Positions 1 through 7,072 of a stretch of DNA of 20,986 nucleotides are shown one piece after another. Each line of letters begins with the position of its first letter. Positions within the stretch are counted from its first letter, which is position 1. Position numbers and translations under genes: made by a program. The notes under the pieces were generated by a model. It did not search any database. It saw nothing but the letters and a program-made list of their open reading frames with translations, and was not told the origin of the DNA. This DNA is from Legionella genomosp. 1 (GTDB lineage: Bacteria > Pseudomonadota > Gammaproteobacteria > Legionellales > Legionellaceae). The DNA is taken from NCBI GenBank assembly GCA_945865355.1, contig CAMBDN010000013.1, forward strand, positions 1-20,986, given 5' to 3'.

Positions 1-149
1 TGTTGAGGGAATGAATAATAAAATCAAAGTGGCCAAAAGGCGATGCTATGGATTCTCGGCTGTTAAAACTATTTTTCAGCGTCTGTTTCTCGACTTCCAA
101 GGGTTCGAAATTTACGCATGATTAATTTCTACAGATGCGCAGAAGAGCC
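1..149 (+). mobile_element. ISL3-family insertion sequence, right end only
   Basis: The terminus reads GGCTCTTCTGCGCATCTGTA on the minus strand, beginning at 149. GGCTCTTC is a typical start of ISL3-family terminal repeats. Just inside is the C-terminal coding part of the transposase. The element sits inside dinD and its first bases supply the new dinD stop codon. ISL3 elements make 8-bp target duplications, which would be bases 150-157 (attaaaaa); the other copy lies outside the window and cannot be seen. Confidence 0.7.
2..121 (+). CDS. ISL3-family transposase, C-terminal fragment (cut by window edge)
   Basis: The open frame enters from the left edge and ends at TGA 119-121, with 39 visible residues. 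It begins VEGMNNKIKVAKRRCYGF, which fits the conserved C-terminal block of ISL3-family DDE transposases (EGxNNKIKxxKRRxYGF), just after the catalytic Glu region. The stop lies 28 bases inside the inferred IS end at 149, a normal spacing for this family. Whether the rest of the gene is intact cannot be judged because it is outside the window. Confidence 0.7.
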   Translation, partial: VEGMNNKIKVAKRRCYGFSAVKTIFQRLFLDFQGFEIYA

Positions 150-791
150 ATTAAAAATGGTGATTTCTGTAGCGAAGTCTTTGGCTTTTAAAATAATGGT
201 GGGAGCAAAATCAGCTAATGGACGAGGAGCAGGTACTTTCCAGTGAGCTTTCATAGCCTGGGTCGACTTATCAAATAACGCCTGATCTCCTTTACTGCGG
301 ATCAGTGCAAAGTTCTGATTGCCCCCGGTTTGTTCATAGATAACCTGTGAAAGCTCTTTCTCTGTTTCCGATAGTTTTTTTCGAGCTAAAACGCGCTCTG
401 CTTCAAGAAGTCGTTGTTCAATTAGCTCTGCTCGCCGTGTTTGGATTGCAAAGTAAGTTTGAGCAAAAGCTATTTCTTGTTTTTTAGGATCGCCATTTTG
501 AGCAATGAGATAACATGCATAACGAGTAAGCATAATATCATCAATTGTTTTTTGAGCTCTCTTTGGCATTTGGATCGTTTTGCCGACATCGGCAAAATGT
601 TCAGTAATGGCATGGCCAGAAGATTCGCAGGCTATTTTTGCTTTTGAAATAACATTTAAAAAATTATCCCACTTGCCATAACCTAATAATTTTTGCAAAT
701 CTCGAGCCAACCAAAACTCTACTCCTTCCTCTGTTTGTTGGGCATATATCTCAAAATTGTTTGTGAGCGTATTGATGACTTCTATTTTCAT
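129..791 (-). pseudogene. dinD: DinD-like damage-inducible protein, 3' end removed by IS insertion
   Basis: The frame gives 220 residues. Residues 1-214 read like DinD proteins: GVEFWLARDLQKLLGY near the start (the BRO-N-like fold), then a conserved MLTRYACYLIAQNGDPKK block, a helical TRRAELIEQRLLEAERVLAR segment, and a PLADF..TIILKAKDFA block. E. coli DinD is 274 residues. Here the native frame stops at base 150; the last six residues (GSSAHL) and the TAG are encoded by the end of the ISL3 element, so about 60 C-terminal residues are missing. DinD in E. coli belongs to the SOS regulon and has been reported to act on RecA filaments. No clear LexA box is visible upstream. A palindrome at 843-864 lies in the likely promoter. 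The truncated protein may be inactive. Confidence 0.8.
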
Positions 792-842
792 AAGACTTTT
801 TATTGGGATTCCGAATGGATATGATTTTCAACGATAACTCTA

Positions 843-864
843 ATTGAATCAATGAGTATTCAAT
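843..864. promoter_or_regulatory. Interrupted palindrome upstream of dinD
   Basis: ATTGAAT and ATTCAAT (843-849 and 858-864) form a 7-bp inverted repeat with an 8-bp spacer, about 50 bp before the dinD start. The shape suits a dimeric repressor operator, but it does not match the LexA consensus CTGT-N8-ACAG. In AT-rich DNA such a repeat can occur by chance. Confidence 0.2.
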
Positions 865-912
865 AAATTAGTTCTAATTTCAGCTTAGCGCTATTTGGCA
901 TTGATCTTATTC

Positions 913-1104
913 TCAATTCTCATAGCCAAATCTACGCTTGCTAAACAACTGACATAAATAGACTTTAAATGTTGCTCGAGGTGCGAAAGCAATTGCTGAA
1001 GCAGTAACAAGGCCCAACATGCGATTTGTTCCTTTTAATTTGAACTTTAACAATGAAAGCCATAGGGGCAAAGAGGTGCCGAGAGGGTGAATTAACAACT
1101 GACC
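913..1104 (-). pseudogene. C-terminal remnant of an unknown gene, cut by the IS3-family element
   Basis: An open frame of about 63 residues ends at 913 (C-terminus SKRRFGYEN). It has a hydrophobic, possibly membrane-associated part (LPLWLSLLKFKL, then LGLVTASAIAFAPR) followed by a basic tail. The frame stays open to the IS end at 1105, so the first internal TTG (1096-1098) need not be a real start; more likely the 5' part was lost when the IS arrived or recombined. The missing part is not on the other side of the IS. I do not recognise the family. Confidence 0.4.
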
Positions 1105-1175
1105 TGGTAATCCTCCCGAAAAATAACTGATGTCAAAAGTAGAATTTTCTCGTATTTTATGGCGACGGAGGTTCT

Positions 1176-1439
1176 ATGAAAAAATCGAAATTTAGTGACG
1201 GTCAAATTTTATCCATATTGAAAGAGGAATCAGCTGGTGTAAAAGTTCCTGACTTATGTCGAGAGCATGACATCAGCTCAGCGACGTTTTATAAATGGCG
1301 GTCAAAATATGGTGGGATGGACTTACCAATGATGACGCGTCTTAAAGAGCTTGAGCTTGAAAACAACCGTTTAAAGAAGATGTACGCGGAAGAGCGTCTT
1401 AAATCGGAAATTTTGAGAGAGGTGCTCGGAAAAAAGTAA
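1176..1439 (+). CDS. IS3-family transposase OrfA (helix-turn-helix, leucine zipper)
   Basis: An 87-residue protein. Residues 1-50 (KFSDGQILSILKEESAGVKV..LCREHDISSATFYKWRSKYGG) form the HTH_Tnp_1 domain that recognises the IS ends. Residues 55-85 (LKELELENNRLKKMYAEERLKSEIL) form a coiled-coil zipper. It ends at the slippery AAAAAAG (1430-1436) followed by TAA. In IS3 elements a -1 ribosomal frameshift here joins OrfA to OrfB. The start ATG at 1176 has GGAGG ahead of it. OrfA itself is intact; alone it can repress transposition. Confidence 0.85.
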   Translation: MKKSKFSDGQILSILKEESAGVKVPDLCREHDISSATFYKWRSKYGGMDLPMMTRLKELELENNRLKKMYAEERLKSEILREVLGKK

Positions 1440-2263
1440 GCTCACCATCTGAGCGGCGCGACCTGGCCAGGCAAACAGTGAGTCAGAAGAGTGTGTCCAT
1501 TCGGATGGTGTGTGAGCTTTTTAGCATCAGCGAGACCTGTTACAGATACCAGCCAAGATTAAGTGATGAAAACACGCTTATTGGAGACTGGTTAATACGC
1601 TTAACTCACAACCAGCGTAACTGGGGTTTTGGACTGTGCTTCTTGTATTTACGTAACGTAAAAGGCCACTCATGGAATCACAAACGAGTGTATCGCATTT
1701 ATCGGGAATTGGAGCTTAATTTGCGTATTAAACCCAAAAAGCGGCTAATCAGGGAAAGGCCTGAAACGCTATCTGTGCCAAAGACCATTAATCAGTGCTG
1801 GTCAATGGACTTTATGCATGATCAACTTGAGAATGGTCGCCCCTATCGTTTATTCAACGTATTGGATGACTTTAATCGCGAGGGTTTAGCCATCGAAGTG
1901 GATTTTGCTTTGCCAGCCGCAAGAGTTATTAGGGCGCTCGACCAAGTGATTGAGTAGCGAGGTAAACCTTTGCAGCTGCGTTGTGACAATGGGCCGGAAT
2001 ATATCAGCCATCTGTTGGAAAAATGGGCTTTGAAACATCAAATCAAATTGATGTTCATACAACCCGGTAAACCCCAACAGAATGCGTACATTGAGCGATA
2101 TAACCGCACTGTACGTTATGACTGGCTAAACCAGTTCTTATTCAGTACGATTGAGCAGGTGCAAGACTACGCCACCAAGTGGCTTTGGTCCTAAAATAAT
2201 GAACGTCCCAATATGGCTATAGGAGGTATCACCCCAAAACAAAAATTGGCATTAGTGGCTTAG
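1430..2263 (+). pseudogene. IS3-family transposase OrfB (DDE integrase) with two nonsense codons
   Basis: Read in the -1 frame from the slippery site, the frame is continuous apart from TAG at 1955-1957 (in RALDQVIE*RGKPLQLR, where relatives usually have Trp) and TAA at 2192-2194 (in KWLWS*NNERPN, where relatives have Tyr), and ends at TAG 2261-2263. The three DDE residues are still encoded: Asp in WSMDFMHDQL, Asp in RCDNGPEY, Glu in NAYIERYNR. Each break is one base change from a sense codon, so decay is recent. If used independently, GTG at 1478 is a possible start. Confidence 0.85.
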
Positions 2264-2329
2264 GCTTCTACTTTTTATGTCAGTTAAAAATGGGGGGATT
2301 ACCATACAATCTAATTATCAAGGAATATA

Positions 2330-4183
2330 ATGCGAATAAATCATATAAAAAAAATTACCGCAATGTCTGCTTTAATTTTATTATTGGTAATATTAACCCC
2401 TAATTACAAATGGATTTTCCTTGCATTAACTATTCAAAAAAACACAAGCGACATAAATAGTGAAAACAAAAAGTACTTACAGCAACCAGCAACCAGCAAC
2501 CAGCAACCAGCAACCAGCAACCAGCAACCAGCAACCAGCAACCAGCAACCAGCAACCAGCAACCAGCAACCAGCAACCAGCAACGATAATCTCATAGATC
2601 AGATAAATAATAACATCAAATTGATCCTAATATCTGAATTAGGTCATCATACTGGAATACCAAATTTAAAAAAATCAAACTGGCATAAAGAGTTCACTCG
2701 AATACGATTAAATTCTCCACCCATATCTGTTTCAATTAAACGTGATGATAATGGAAATTTAACTCCCGTATCATTGACAAAAATAGCCTCTAATTTTTGG
2801 TTATTTACTAATTATAGAAACATCTATGTTTTTAATCCGCTCAAGCGGACTGCCTACCCAATACGATTAAACAAGAAGGTCCCTATATGGAGTCCCACAG
2901 CAGTTTATTATTCTCCTTTCTACGACCGAGTATTTATCGCTAATTACACAGGTAAAGACATCATTGTGGCAAAAATCACACCACATGATAATACAATATC
3001 ATTGGAACTGGATGAGCGAATTACTCACCTTGAAGCGCTTAAAGGGCCTGAGGGTGTTCATATTTCGCAGGGCGGAAGATATATGGCCGTAGCTGACTAT
3101 GATGGTGGTGCCGTCTCACTCTTTGAACGTGTAGATGGACATTGGGTCTATCGATGGAAACAAAATGTTCAATCATGTCATGGAGTCTCTATAGTAGGAG
3201 ACTATGTATATGCAAGCGGAACAACAATAGCCAAATTTGCACTCACAAATGGCCAAGAAATTAAAAGAATTACTACCATTGGAGAACGCCCCATTTTATT
3301 TACAACCTGCATTAATTATGACGAAAAGTCTAATGGATTAATTGGAAGTGATACAATGGCTGGACGGGTTTTTAGTTTGTCTAGAAATCTGGAACTAATC
3401 AATGAATTTGGTTCCAATGGCCCTTCTTATGCGAATCTATCAATGCCTTATTGTGCATATCAAGATAAAGAGAGTCTAATTGTCCTTTCAACATACCAAG
3501 AGCGTATATTTGAACTATCTGACACTGGAAAAAGTTTATCCTATGAGTTTAATCCTCATGGATGGGGTTATTTAAATAAACCCATATATAGCACCAAAGA
3601 AATGTGGCATGGAACACAAAAGATAGATCACCCCAGCATCATTATGTTTGGTCAAACATTTCAACCCAATTATGGCTCTTTAATTGCAACAAATGGGACA
3701 ACGCTTTACTTACCATCGCGCTCAGGTGCATTTTCTCCTGGATGGCTATATTATATAATAACCACTGCGGAGTCTGGTGATTGGATTGCTATATCTTCTA
3801 ATTCAACACCAAGAGTTTTGCTTTATCAAAAATCCACTGGCGCTCTTGGTTGGTCTGAAACGGGGGAGTGGGATTGCTGGGCAATGGCATCGGACATACT
3901 ATGCCCGCATCACCGCTATAGCATAGAAAATCTTGTTAAAACCGCACATATGGCCTCTCCAGAGAATAATATAGATAGTATTGCTCATTCACTGCATATT
4001 CAAACTCCTGTATTACTTGATGAATTATCATCCTCTTATGGCCAATTACTTAGAGTTTCAATAGAAAAAAAAGAACCACTTGGTTTAGCTTTATCGGCAT
4101 ATTTTAAATCTACACAAGGACAAGCCGTTCCTCTTGTAGAATATTGGTTGGCGACACAACTTAGTAATCACAATCAAGTATAA
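2330..4183 (+). CDS. Membrane-anchored beta-propeller-like protein with phase-variable heptanucleotide tract
   Basis: A 617-residue protein of unknown function. Residues 10-33 (MSALILLLVILTPNYKWIFLAL) form an uncleaved-looking N-terminal membrane anchor after a basic MRINHIKK, so the rest is probably periplasmic. Residues 51-85 are five QQPATSN repeats, a flexible linker. Residues about 130-510 contain repeated short beta blocks such as GPEGVHISQGGRYMAVADYD, SCHGVSIVGDYVYASG and GSLIATNGTTLYLPSR, typical in style of YVTN/NHL or lactonase-like propellers; no catalytic motif is obvious. Residues 510-617 form a separate tail. AAGGA precedes the ATG. The start lies 25 bp from the IS3 end, so the native promoter may have been displaced; TACAAT (2305-2310) at the junction could serve as a -10. 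The coding sequence is notably AT-rich, consistent with transfer. Confidence 0.65.
   Translation: MRINHIKKITAMSALILLLVILTPNYKWIFLALTIQKNTSDINSENKKYLQQPATSNQQPATSNQQPATSNQQPATSNQQPATSNDNLIDQINNNIKLILISELGHHTGIPNLKKSNWHKEFTRIRLNSPPISVSIKRDDNGNLTPVSLTKIASNFWLFTNYRNIYVFNPLKRTAYPIRLNKKVPIWSPTAVYYSPFYDRVFIANYTGKDIIVAKITPHDNTISLELDERITHLEALKGPEGVHISQGGRYMAVADYDGGAVSLFERVDGHWVYRWKQNVQSCHGVSIVGDYVYASGTTIAKFALTNGQEIKRITTIGERPILFTTCINYDEKSNGLIGSDTMAGRVFSLSRNLELINEFGSNGPSYANLSMPYCAYQDKESLIVLSTYQERIFELSDTGKSLSYEFNPHGWGYLNKPIYSTKEMWHGTQKIDHPSIIMFGQTFQPNYGSLIATNGTTLYLPSRSGAFSPGWLYYIITTAESGDWIAISSNSTPRVLLYQKSTGALGWSETGEWDCWAMASDILCPHHRYSIENLVKTAHMASPENNIDSIAHSLHIQTPVLLDELSSSYGQLLRVSIEKKEPLGLALSAYFKSTQGQAVPLVEYWLATQLSNHNQV
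2480..2584 (+). repeat. Fifteen perfect tandem copies of CAGCAAC
   Basis: A 105-bp uninterrupted heptanucleotide microsatellite inside the propeller gene (codons 51-85). Seven is not a multiple of three, so three units encode QQPATSN and the tract itself is open in every frame. With 14 units the frame after the tract reads ACG ATA ATC TCA TAG; with 16 it reads CGA TAA. Slipped-strand mispairing by one unit therefore switches the protein off. Confidence 0.95.
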
Positions 4184-4204
4184 TTATTCCCTAACAAAAG
4201 AAGT

Positions 4205-4272
4205 TCTTGCAAAATTATATAAAAAATGAGCATATGTGCCATATGTAGTATTTTTTATATAATTTTGCAAGA
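4205..4272. repeat. Long perfect AT-rich palindrome with nested inner hairpin
   Basis: Arms 4205-4227 and 4250-4272 are perfectly complementary over 23 bp (TCTTGCAAAATTATAT then AAAAAAT). The 22-base loop itself contains CATATG-TGC-CATATG. It lies 22 bp after the stop of the propeller gene and 193 bp before the DUF5681 gene. It could fold as a transcript-end hairpin in either direction, though it lacks the GC-rich stem and trailing T-run of a standard terminator. A MITE-like or cruciform element is an alternative. The remaining 4273-4422 stretch shows no gene. Confidence 0.85.
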
Positions 4273-4422
4273 GCCTCAAAATGCATATGTTAAAATATAT
4301 AACCGAGGTGTATGGAGCGCACGTAATCCGGGATCCAAAGTAAATAGGATCAACAAACGCTTTTGACCCGCATTAGTCGATATTACTTTTCCCATGAGAT
4401 AAAATACTAATTACAAAATATG

Positions 4423-4447
4423 CTTGTTATTCATTGTTAATAACAAG
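4423..4447. promoter_or_regulatory. Palindrome just upstream of the DUF5681 gene
   Basis: CTTGTTATT and AATAACAAG (9-bp perfect arms, 7-base spacer) end 17 bp before the ATG at 4465. The position suits an operator or a leader hairpin next to the ribosome binding site (GAGAGG, 4452-4457). Which one applies is unknown. Confidence 0.4.
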
Positions 4448-4464
4448 ATAGAGAGGATGTAAGG

Positions 4465-4875
4465 ATGACCTTTCAAACAGGAATAAGCGGTAATCCTAGT
4501 GGTCGCCCAAAAGGTACAGGTACGCGTCAGCAAGTATTCAGTACATTAGTAGAACCCCATAGGGAAGCACTATTTAAGGTAGCTATTGATATGGCACTCA
4601 AAGGCAATGAGGCTATGTTACGGTTATTTTTGGAGCGTATGCTACCAGCTAAACCAAACGATGAACCGATTCAAATCAACATACCCGATTGTAGTACTAG
4701 TTATACTCAAACGATTTCCTGTATTGGAAAAGAAGCTTTGCAGGCTGTTACGTCTGGAGTGATAACACCCGATGAAGCTGGTCAAGTAGCTTCCTTAATT
4801 GGAGCAAATGCTAGGCTTATTGCTCTAACCGAACTTAACCAAAAAATGGATGCTTTGATAAAAGATGAAGACTGA
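4465..4875 (+). CDS. DUF5681 domain protein (phage/island associated)
   Basis: A 136-residue protein. The N-terminus FQTGISGNPSGRPKGTGTR is the hallmark of DUF5681, a short domain common next to small-terminase-like genes in prophages and islands; its biochemical role is not established. Residues 25-60 (HREALFKVAIDMALKGNEAMLRLFLERMLP) form helices that fit the same family, followed by a less conserved linker and a second helical stretch (ALQAVTSGVITPDEAGQVASLIGANARLIAL). GAGAGG lies 8 bases before the ATG. It is convergent with the replication operon and preceded by its own palindrome (4423-4447), so it is probably expressed separately. No terminase large subunit or portal gene accompanies it in the window, so packaging function is not implied. 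Confidence 0.75.
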   Translation: MTFQTGISGNPSGRPKGTGTRQQVFSTLVEPHREALFKVAIDMALKGNEAMLRLFLERMLPAKPNDEPIQINIPDCSTSYTQTISCIGKEALQAVTSGVITPDEAGQVASLIGANARLIALTELNQKMDALIKDED

Positions 4876-4904
4876 TTCATACAAGATTTATTTTTCATTG
4901 GCGT

Positions 4905-5165
4905 TCAATTACTTTGATAATTATTAAAACCACAAGAACAAAATGGAAGACGATAACGTTCACATTTACACATGGTCTTAATCACTATCGGTTCTTGTGC
5001 CGCTTTATTAGTATTAACCTTTACCTGTCTATGTTCTTTTGCCAGGGAACCAAGGGAACTTGGGGAACAGCCTTTATTCACTAGGCTATTCTCAGTTCCC
5101 TCCTTGCTATTGATTAAGGGAACCGAGGGAATCATTAGTTTATTTAAAAGGGTACGCAGGCTCAT
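4905..5165 (-). CDS. Small Cys-rich protein at the end of the replication operon, unknown
   Basis: An 86-residue frame whose ATG overlaps the TGA of the helicase gene (ATGA), so it is probably translationally coupled, which is the main reason to accept it as real. The C-terminus has CKCERYRLPFCSCGF, a CxC...CxC cluster that could bind zinc. The middle (SPSSLGSL) is low-complexity and is encoded by an array of GGGAAC repeats (5045-5068 and neighbours). I do not recognise a family. It could be a DNA-binding accessory factor or an encoded by-product of the repeat array. Confidence 0.5.
   Translation of the reverse strand: MSLRTLLNKLMIPSVPLINSKEGTENSLVNKGCSPSSLGSLAKEHRQVKVNTNKAAQEPIVIKTMCKCERYRLPFCSCGFNNYQSN
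5045..5068 (+). repeat. GGGAAC array, 9-bp spacing (left of helicase gene)
   Basis: GGGAAC occurs at 5045, 5054 and 5063 on the plus strand, exactly 9 bp apart. Additional copies are GTTCCC at 5095-5100 (minus orientation) and GGGAAC at 5118-5123. Together with the mirror array at 7020-7043 they bracket the DUF927 gene. They could be iterons or initiator-protein sites. Confidence 0.6.
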
Positions 5166-7072
5166 AACCCATCATCCTCATTAGGACGAATATAATAAAA
5201 ATTTGTTTTTGAGCCATTCACCGTTGTCTTTTTAGAGCGCCTGTCCTTGTCATGCTCTGTAATCCAGCCAGCCTTTTGAAGCACATCTAAAATTTTAGTA
5301 GTTTCAAATCCAGATACCGCTTCACGAAGAGCGGGGGCATTAAATAAGTATACCCGTTCATCAATATCGGATTCTTTCCACCACCCAGCCCTATTTTTAG
5401 TGTGTAAACTTTCTGAAGTTGAGTTACCTAACTTGGAAAACCGTGAATCTCCATGCTGTAAAATGAAGTCACGAACGGCTTGCATGATTTGTCGGTCTTC
5501 TGTTTTTCCTGTGCCCCTATATTTTCTCCACGATTGAAATGCGGTAATTGCCGCATTAATTGCATCACCTTCTTTCCACCCAGTTAAACCATACTCAGTA
5601 GCCAACTCCCCAGCCATTCCAATTAAAGCAAATGTTCCAACAGCGCGAGATTCAACTCCATCATTAGTTGAAAATTGGGGTAATTTGCAAGTATCTGCAT
5701 ATAAAGCTGGAAAATCTTGTTTATCTGCTATTAACTTTTCTACAAACGCTACACCAAGATGACCATAGTTTTTACTGGTAGCACGTTTTAATCGATCCGC
5801 GAATGCCCGACCACTATCACTACCATGAAGGCAATTAAAGGAACCAAACTCAAAATTAGTTGCAGGTATATCAAGCAACCGAGCTTGTTGACCTGCTTTT
5901 ATTCGCTTTCCTGACTCACTCATGTGTGTACCCATAGAGCACTCGCCACTGGATAATACAATGGTTCGCCAGCGAGCTGATTGGCGGGTACCACCCGTAC
6001 GTTTGGCTCGTTGTTTTCCGACCCCATTTGCCAAAGAATAAATAATCAAACCGATTTCTTTGGGATCGCTTTCTCCGCACTCATCGAGCGGTAGAAACGT
6101 ATCATTTCGTGATGCAGCAGTAGCTTCTAATCCATTGGCTGTCGCTCGCCAAGTACGCATAAAACTTGGAGAACCCCAAGCACTTGCACCAACTTGCAAT
6201 GCAGTAGTTTTTCCTCGGCTAGAATCCCCCATCAAATGGATTCCAGCACCACCTAACTCCTGCAACTTAGCAATTTTCAGCAATGGTCCAGCAAGCGCAG
6301 AAGAAACCGAAAGTAACAAGATATGGTTACCCTGACAAAGCGCAGCCACTTCATTTTTCCAATCCTCCAAAGTACCTTTTTGGATGAAATCATCATGAAC
6401 AGCATATTCAGATTGAAAACGAACATTATCTGCACCGATTACTTTGTTAGGAAGAACAAAAGCGATTCCTTGCTGGCTGTCATGCCATCCTGTTCTCATT
6501 GCCGCGATTATGCGACTTTTAGGCTCTTGACTGGCCAGCCAACGATGGAGCTGTTTATTTCCATCCGGTGATATACGAACCCCCAGTGACAATAGTTCAC
6601 CACGCATATCCTCACCAGAACCTTTAAGCATAGAACTAGGCATAGCCCATTCCCGCCACTTTCCATTGGGATTAATAAATCGTAAAAGTAAGCCCCAGTC
6701 TGAGCCATGCTCGTTACTGGTTAGTGCATCGGCATATATAGGGCTGCAAATCCAGGTATCTGTGTGAACTGGATCATCTGAGGCAGGTTTATCAATCCCA
6801 TGATAATACAAGCCTGGTTTGAATTTAGTATTACCTATTAAAAACCAATCATCGTGAGCCAGATAAGTTGACCGTTCAATATTTGGTGCATGCAGAACTG
6901 CTTCAAAAGCTTCAACGGGTGAAATTACCTCCACAGTTGGGCCATATACTCCCTCGATTCCCTGCATATTTTTATTGAGGGAACTAACAGAGCCCTTGTC
7001 GTTGCTAGTTATTCTCTCAGTTCCCTTGGTTCCCTTGGTTCCCTCGTAGTTCGCAAAAGTAGTATTAGACAT
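5162..7072 (-). CDS. DUF927-domain replicative helicase / ATPase
   Basis: A 636-residue protein. The P-loop is GDSSRGKTT at residues 282-290 and Walker B is FLPLDE at 326-331, followed by the conserved GVGKQRAKRTGG and WRTIVLSSGE stretch. This is the DUF927 ATPase core found as the helicase partner of TOPRIM primases in phages, satellites and integrative elements; it probably unwinds the island's origin. Residues 1-40 are unusual low-complexity sequence (GTKGTKGTE) encoded by the 7020-7043 repeat array, and the DUF927 fold starts near residue 45. The C-terminus (about 560-630, ALREAVSGFETTKILDVLQKAGWI) looks like a winged helix. AGGAG lies 7 bases before the ATG, and the start overlaps the primase gene by 8 bp, indicating an operon. 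Confidence 0.85.
   Translation of the reverse strand: MSNTTFANYEGTKGTKGTERITSNDKGSVSSLNKNMQGIEGVYGPTVEVISPVEAFEAVLHAPNIERSTYLAHDDWFLIGNTKFKPGLYYHGIDKPASDDPVHTDTWICSPIYADALTSNEHGSDWGLLLRFINPNGKWREWAMPSSMLKGSGEDMRGELLSLGVRISPDGNKQLHRWLASQEPKSRIIAAMRTGWHDSQQGIAFVLPNKVIGADNVRFQSEYAVHDDFIQKGTLEDWKNEVAALCQGNHILLLSVSSALAGPLLKIAKLQELGGAGIHLMGDSSRGKTTALQVGASAWGSPSFMRTWRATANGLEATAASRNDTFLPLDECGESDPKEIGLIIYSLANGVGKQRAKRTGGTRQSARWRTIVLSSGECSMGTHMSESGKRIKAGQQARLLDIPATNFEFGSFNCLHGSDSGRAFADRLKRATSKNYGHLGVAFVEKLIADKQDFPALYADTCKLPQFSTNDGVESRAVGTFALIGMAGELATEYGLTGWKEGDAINAAITAFQSWRKYRGTGKTEDRQIMQAVRDFILQHGDSRFSKLGNSTSESLHTKNRAGWWKESDIDERVYLFNAPALREAVSGFETTKILDVLQKAGWITEHDKDRRSKKTTVNGSKTNFYYIRPNEDDGL
7020..7043 (-). 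repeat. GGGAAC array, 9-bp spacing (right of helicase gene, inverted)
   Basis: GTTCCC occurs at 7020, 7029 and 7038 on the plus strand, so GGGAAC on the minus strand, exactly 9 bp apart, with another GGGAAC in plus orientation at 6979-6984. It encodes the GTKGTKGTE stretch of the helicase N-terminus. The array mirrors the one at 5045-5068. Confidence 0.6.

Larger units (their letters stand above)
1105..2304 (+). mobile_element. IS3-family insertion sequence, about 1.2 kb, inactivated
   Basis: Both ends are visible. The left end starts TGGTAATCCTCCC at 1105. The right end read inward from 2304 starts TGGTAATCCCCCC, and the resemblance continues with TAACTGA and AAAAGTAGAA. The 1,200-bp length, two overlapping reading frames, a slippery A6G and a DDE transposase place it in IS3, probably the IS407-like branch. 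The flanking bases (GACC left, TACA right) do not match, so no target duplication remains; this suggests later deletion or recombination. orfB carries two stop codons, so the copy cannot move by itself. Confidence 0.85.

Noticed and set aside
441..647. Plus-strand 68-codon frame opposite dinD
   Set aside because: Fully antisense to recognisable dinD coding sequence; no ribosome binding site or family match.
792..912. LexA box in front of dinD
   Set aside because: No CTGT-N8-ACAG match; only a different palindrome is present.
2480..2584. CRISPR array
   Set aside because: The repeats are contiguous 7-mers with no spacers and lie inside a reading frame.
4972..5184. Plus-strand 70-codon frame with a hydrophobic start (MVLITIGSCAALLVLTF)
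   Set aside because: Antisense to the Cys-rich gene and the helicase end. The membrane-like look comes from the low-complexity repeat DNA; no operon context supports it.
6060..6571. Plus-strand frames within the DUF927 gene
   Set aside because: Shadows of a gene with clear Walker motifs in the minus frame.
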